This document shows positions 62,274 through 64,000 of a DNA stretch of 64,000 nt, piece after piece. The notes beneath the pieces are model-generated. The model was not told the origin of the DNA. It saw only the letters and a list, made by a program, of their open reading frames with translations, and did not search any database. The stretch's first letter is position 1, and every line of letters starts with the position of its first letter. A program made the position numbers and the translations under genes. The stretch covers positions 124,001-188,000 of the forward strand of contig NZ_BMXG01000004.1 in assembly GCF_014651635.1 (NCBI RefSeq). The letters are read 5' to 3'. The stretch comes from Cerasicoccus arenae (GTDB taxonomy: Bacteria; Verrucomicrobiota; Verrucomicrobiia; Opitutales; Cerasicoccaceae).

Positions 62274-63254
62274 ATGAACCTCGTCTTTTTCGGCTCAGAC
62301 CCGATTTCCCTACCTTTGCTCGACTGGCTGCGCGATACGCCGCCAGCAGGCTCGCGCTTGGTCGGTGTGGTCAGTCAGCCGGATCGTCCGAAGGGTAGGG
62401 GGAAGAAGCTTGCGCCGAATGAAATTTCCGCTTGGGCGTTAGCAAATAACATTGAGCTGCTCCGCCCAGAAAAGCCTGGCACCGAGCTGGAGGATTGGCT
62501 GCGTTCACATGACATCGCGTTGGCACTCGTCATGGCTTATGGGCATATTTTGAAGAAATCGCTGCTCGCGACCCCCCCCCTGGGCTTCGTTAATTTTCAC
62601 GCCTCGTTGCTCCCCGCCTATCGCGGTGCCTCGCCGATCGAAACTTCGGTCGCCAACGGCGAAGCCGAAACCGGCGTCTCCCTGATGCGTATTATCCCGA
62701 AGATGGACGCTGGCGCTGTCTGCGATGCCGAACGAGTTGCAATTGAGCACAACGACACCGGCGGCTCGATGCGGGAAAAATTGGCTGTGGCCTGCGTCCC
62801 GCTGATCGAGCGTGGTCTCCCAGCATTGTTGGAGGGTAGGGCAGAGTTTACCGAACAAGACGCCGAGGCTGTCACCTATTGCCGCAAGTTGGTGAAGGCC
62901 GACGGCGCGCTAGACTTCAACGCCAAAGCCGACGAACTCGCGGCTCGGATTAACGGCCTCTTTCCTTGGCCCGGCGGGTTTTGCGATTACCAAGGCACAC
63001 GTCTCAAGGTAAAGAGCGCGGTTGCGGAAACAGGCCACGGTGCCCCAGGGGAAATCCTCGCCGCCAATGTCGATGGTCTGACGGTTGCCTGCGGTGAGGG
63101 TGCAATCCGCATCTATGAGCTGCAACGCCCTGCTGGAAAAATGCTGTCCGTGGGCGATTTTTTGCGCGGATTCCCATTGGATAGCGGAACATTTCTCGAT
63201 GGGGGCGAACTTACCAAATTAGTGTCAAAAGCCCCTTTTCCGCGTCATGTGTAA
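62274..63254 (+). CDS. fmt: Methionyl-tRNA formyltransferase
   Basis: 326 residues from the ATG at 62274, the canonical start (NLVFFGSDPISLPLLDWL). VSQPDRPKGRGKK, FVNFHASLLPAYRGASPIET with the catalytic His and PKMDAGAVCDAERVAIEHND with Asp match the family; the C-terminal OB-fold domain follows (FPWPGGFCDYQGTRLKVKSA). It formylates initiator Met-tRNA. The leader is pyrimidine-rich with repeated CTTTAACC units and no ribosome binding site. A C9 run (62572-62580) encodes Thr-Pro-Pro-Leu. Confidence 0.95.
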   Translation: MNLVFFGSDPISLPLLDWLRDTPPAGSRLVGVVSQPDRPKGRGKKLAPNEISAWALANNIELLRPEKPGTELEDWLRSHDIALALVMAYGHILKKSLLATPPLGFVNFHASLLPAYRGASPIETSVANGEAETGVSLMRIIPKMDAGAVCDAERVAIEHNDTGGSMREKLAVACVPLIERGLPALLEGRAEFTEQDAEAVTYCRKLVKADGALDFNAKADELAARINGLFPWPGGFCDYQGTRLKVKSAVAETGHGAPGEILAANVDGLTVACGEGAIRIYELQRPAGKMLSVGDFLRGFPLDSGTFLDGGELTKLVSKAPFPRHV

Positions 63255-63309
63255 CCCCGGAGAGCTGATTTTGCTTTTGTTGATGAGGCCACTTTTTTAA
63301 GACTTTATT

Positions 63310-63894
63310 ATGTATCGTATTTTTTTCCTTTTTCTTGGCCTGATCTGGCCGATTTTCGCATGTGCGCAAAATTCGTCCTTTGCGCGCATGAACCAAGACA
63401 TGCTGATTCTCAGCGAACAGGTGGGCCAACTGCGTTTGCAGGTAGAAGAACTCCAGCGTCAGCAAGTTCAGATGATGAAGAATTACGAGCAACTGCTCAA
63501 GCAGCAGTCCGCATTGAGCCTGAGCGTGAATAGCTTCGTGGCCGAGACCGAAACAAAGCTCAGTGCTTTGCCTGAGCGCGAAGCCGCCCTCAAACGCGAA
63601 ATCGGTGCCGAGGTTTCCAAGCAAATCGAAAAGCTCGCCACAGAGACCCAGAAAGCGATCAATCTACTGGCCCAGGCCAAGAACAGCACACCGTCGGTGT
63701 CGCCACAGATGAATTTTTCCGAGGACTATCCTTCGACTGGTTTTTCACACGTAGTGAAGTCCGGAGAGACGATCTCCGGCATTGCGCGCCAATATGGCTC
63801 CACCACACGCGACATCATGAACGCCAACCGCATCGCCAGCGCGACCTCCCTCAAGGCAGGAGAGACGATTTTCGTGCCAGTTAAGCAGGAATAA
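63310..63894 (+). CDS. LysM coiled-coil envelope protein
   Basis: 194 residues. A signal peptide (FFLFLGLIWPIFACA) precedes a long coiled coil (MLILSEQVGQLRLQVEELQR, then QQVQMMKNYEQLLKQQ) and a C-terminal LysM domain (HVVKSGETISGIARQYGSTT to GETIFVPV). Likely binds peptidoglycan and acts in cell-envelope organisation. The coiled coil suggests oligomerisation. Partner unknown. Confidence 0.85.
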   Translation: MYRIFFLFLGLIWPIFACAQNSSFARMNQDMLILSEQVGQLRLQVEELQRQQVQMMKNYEQLLKQQSALSLSVNSFVAETETKLSALPEREAALKREIGAEVSKQIEKLATETQKAINLLAQAKNSTPSVSPQMNFSEDYPSTGFSHVVKSGETISGIARQYGSTTRDIMNANRIASATSLKAGETIFVPVKQE

Positions 63895-63950
63895 CGCTTC
63901 TGATGGAAAATGGTTTTGTATTTACACTCTCAACTGTGCTGAAATAGCCC

Positions 63951-64000
63951 ATGGCAGTATCGAAAAGCAGACTAGGCCGCGGCTTAGGCGGTATCATCGC
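63951..64000 (+). CDS. parB: ParB-like chromosome partitioning protein (5' end only)
   Basis: Only the first 16 codons are inside the window: MAVSKSRLGRGLGGII. The RLGRGLG motif is the canonical N-terminal box of ParB proteins that binds ParA. Identification rests on this short stretch, so confidence is limited. The rest lies beyond the right edge. Confidence 0.7.
   Translation, partial: MAVSKSRLGRGLGGII

Noticed and set aside
1-64000. tRNA, rRNA, CRISPR, transposase or prophage genes
   Set aside because: All gaps over 80 bp were read; no cloverleaf, repeat-spacer array or integrase/transposase frame was found.

Overview
The window reads as part of a chromosome from a Gram-negative bacterium of the PVC group, most likely Verrucomicrobia (Opitutae-like). 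This is inferred from a PEP-CTERM protein, a formylglycine-type sulfatase, an SHD1-domain protease, a NamZ/DUF1343 hydrolase, a SecA with a large Bacteroidetes-like insertion, a BBP2-type outer-membrane protein, and few recognisable Shine-Dalgarno sequences with several TTG/GTG starts. I cannot name the species. I saw no rRNA, tRNA, CRISPR array, transposase or phage gene.

Layout. 1-3684: housekeeping genes (a MidA-like methyltransferase cut by the left edge, tsaD, cysI). 3681-26757: one minus-strand surface-polysaccharide locus of 23 genes, almost all overlapping or a few bases apart. Read in the direction of transcription it starts at 26757 with a GbsR/MarR-like regulator and an RfaH/UpxY-type NusG paralogue. 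Next comes a 146-base leader with an ops-like motif, then a TagA/WecG glycosyltransferase, a polymerase/ligase-like membrane protein, the Wzm/Wzt exporter and an FkbM methyltransferase. The rest is a long run of GT2, GT4 and GT61 glycosyltransferases plus an acyltransferase and an acetyltransferase. 26901-34958: a PF07399-type antiporter, tsaE, a secreted metalloprotease, a sulfatase and secA. 35250-39045: cytochrome-oxidase assembly (ctaB, ctaA, SCO, and a His-rich periplasmic protein). 39046-45765: phasin-like protein and UbiB kinase, a receiver protein, NamZ, DUF2062, lysS. 45839-53420: PEP-CTERM protein, an NtrC-type regulator, a GT-C-like membrane protein, a BBP2 barrel and a Wzc-like tyrosine kinase, probably a second envelope/exopolysaccharide module. 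53482-64000: RluA-type synthase, trpA, pgi, rsmI, Ppx/GppA, a DUF4380-like protein, fmt, a LysM protein and the first codons of parB.

How it fits together. Nucleotide-sugar glycans are assembled by the cluster's glycosyltransferases, capped or modified by the FkbM methyltransferase and acyltransferases, and exported by Wzm/Wzt. The NusG paralogue plausibly lets RNA polymerase read the 23-kb operon through. Its candidate DNA signal, an 11-of-12 match to the enterobacterial ops element, lies immediately downstream of its own gene. This is the strongest candidate for something undescribed here.

A second window-wide oddity is the number of G/C mononucleotide runs of 8-11 bases. I count 15, of which 14 lie inside genes, including tsaD, fmt, ctaA and ctaB, and all keep frame in the given sequence. 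They could be slippage-prone contingency tracts or simply reflect how this genome encodes Pro-Pro-Pro and Gly-Gly-Gly.
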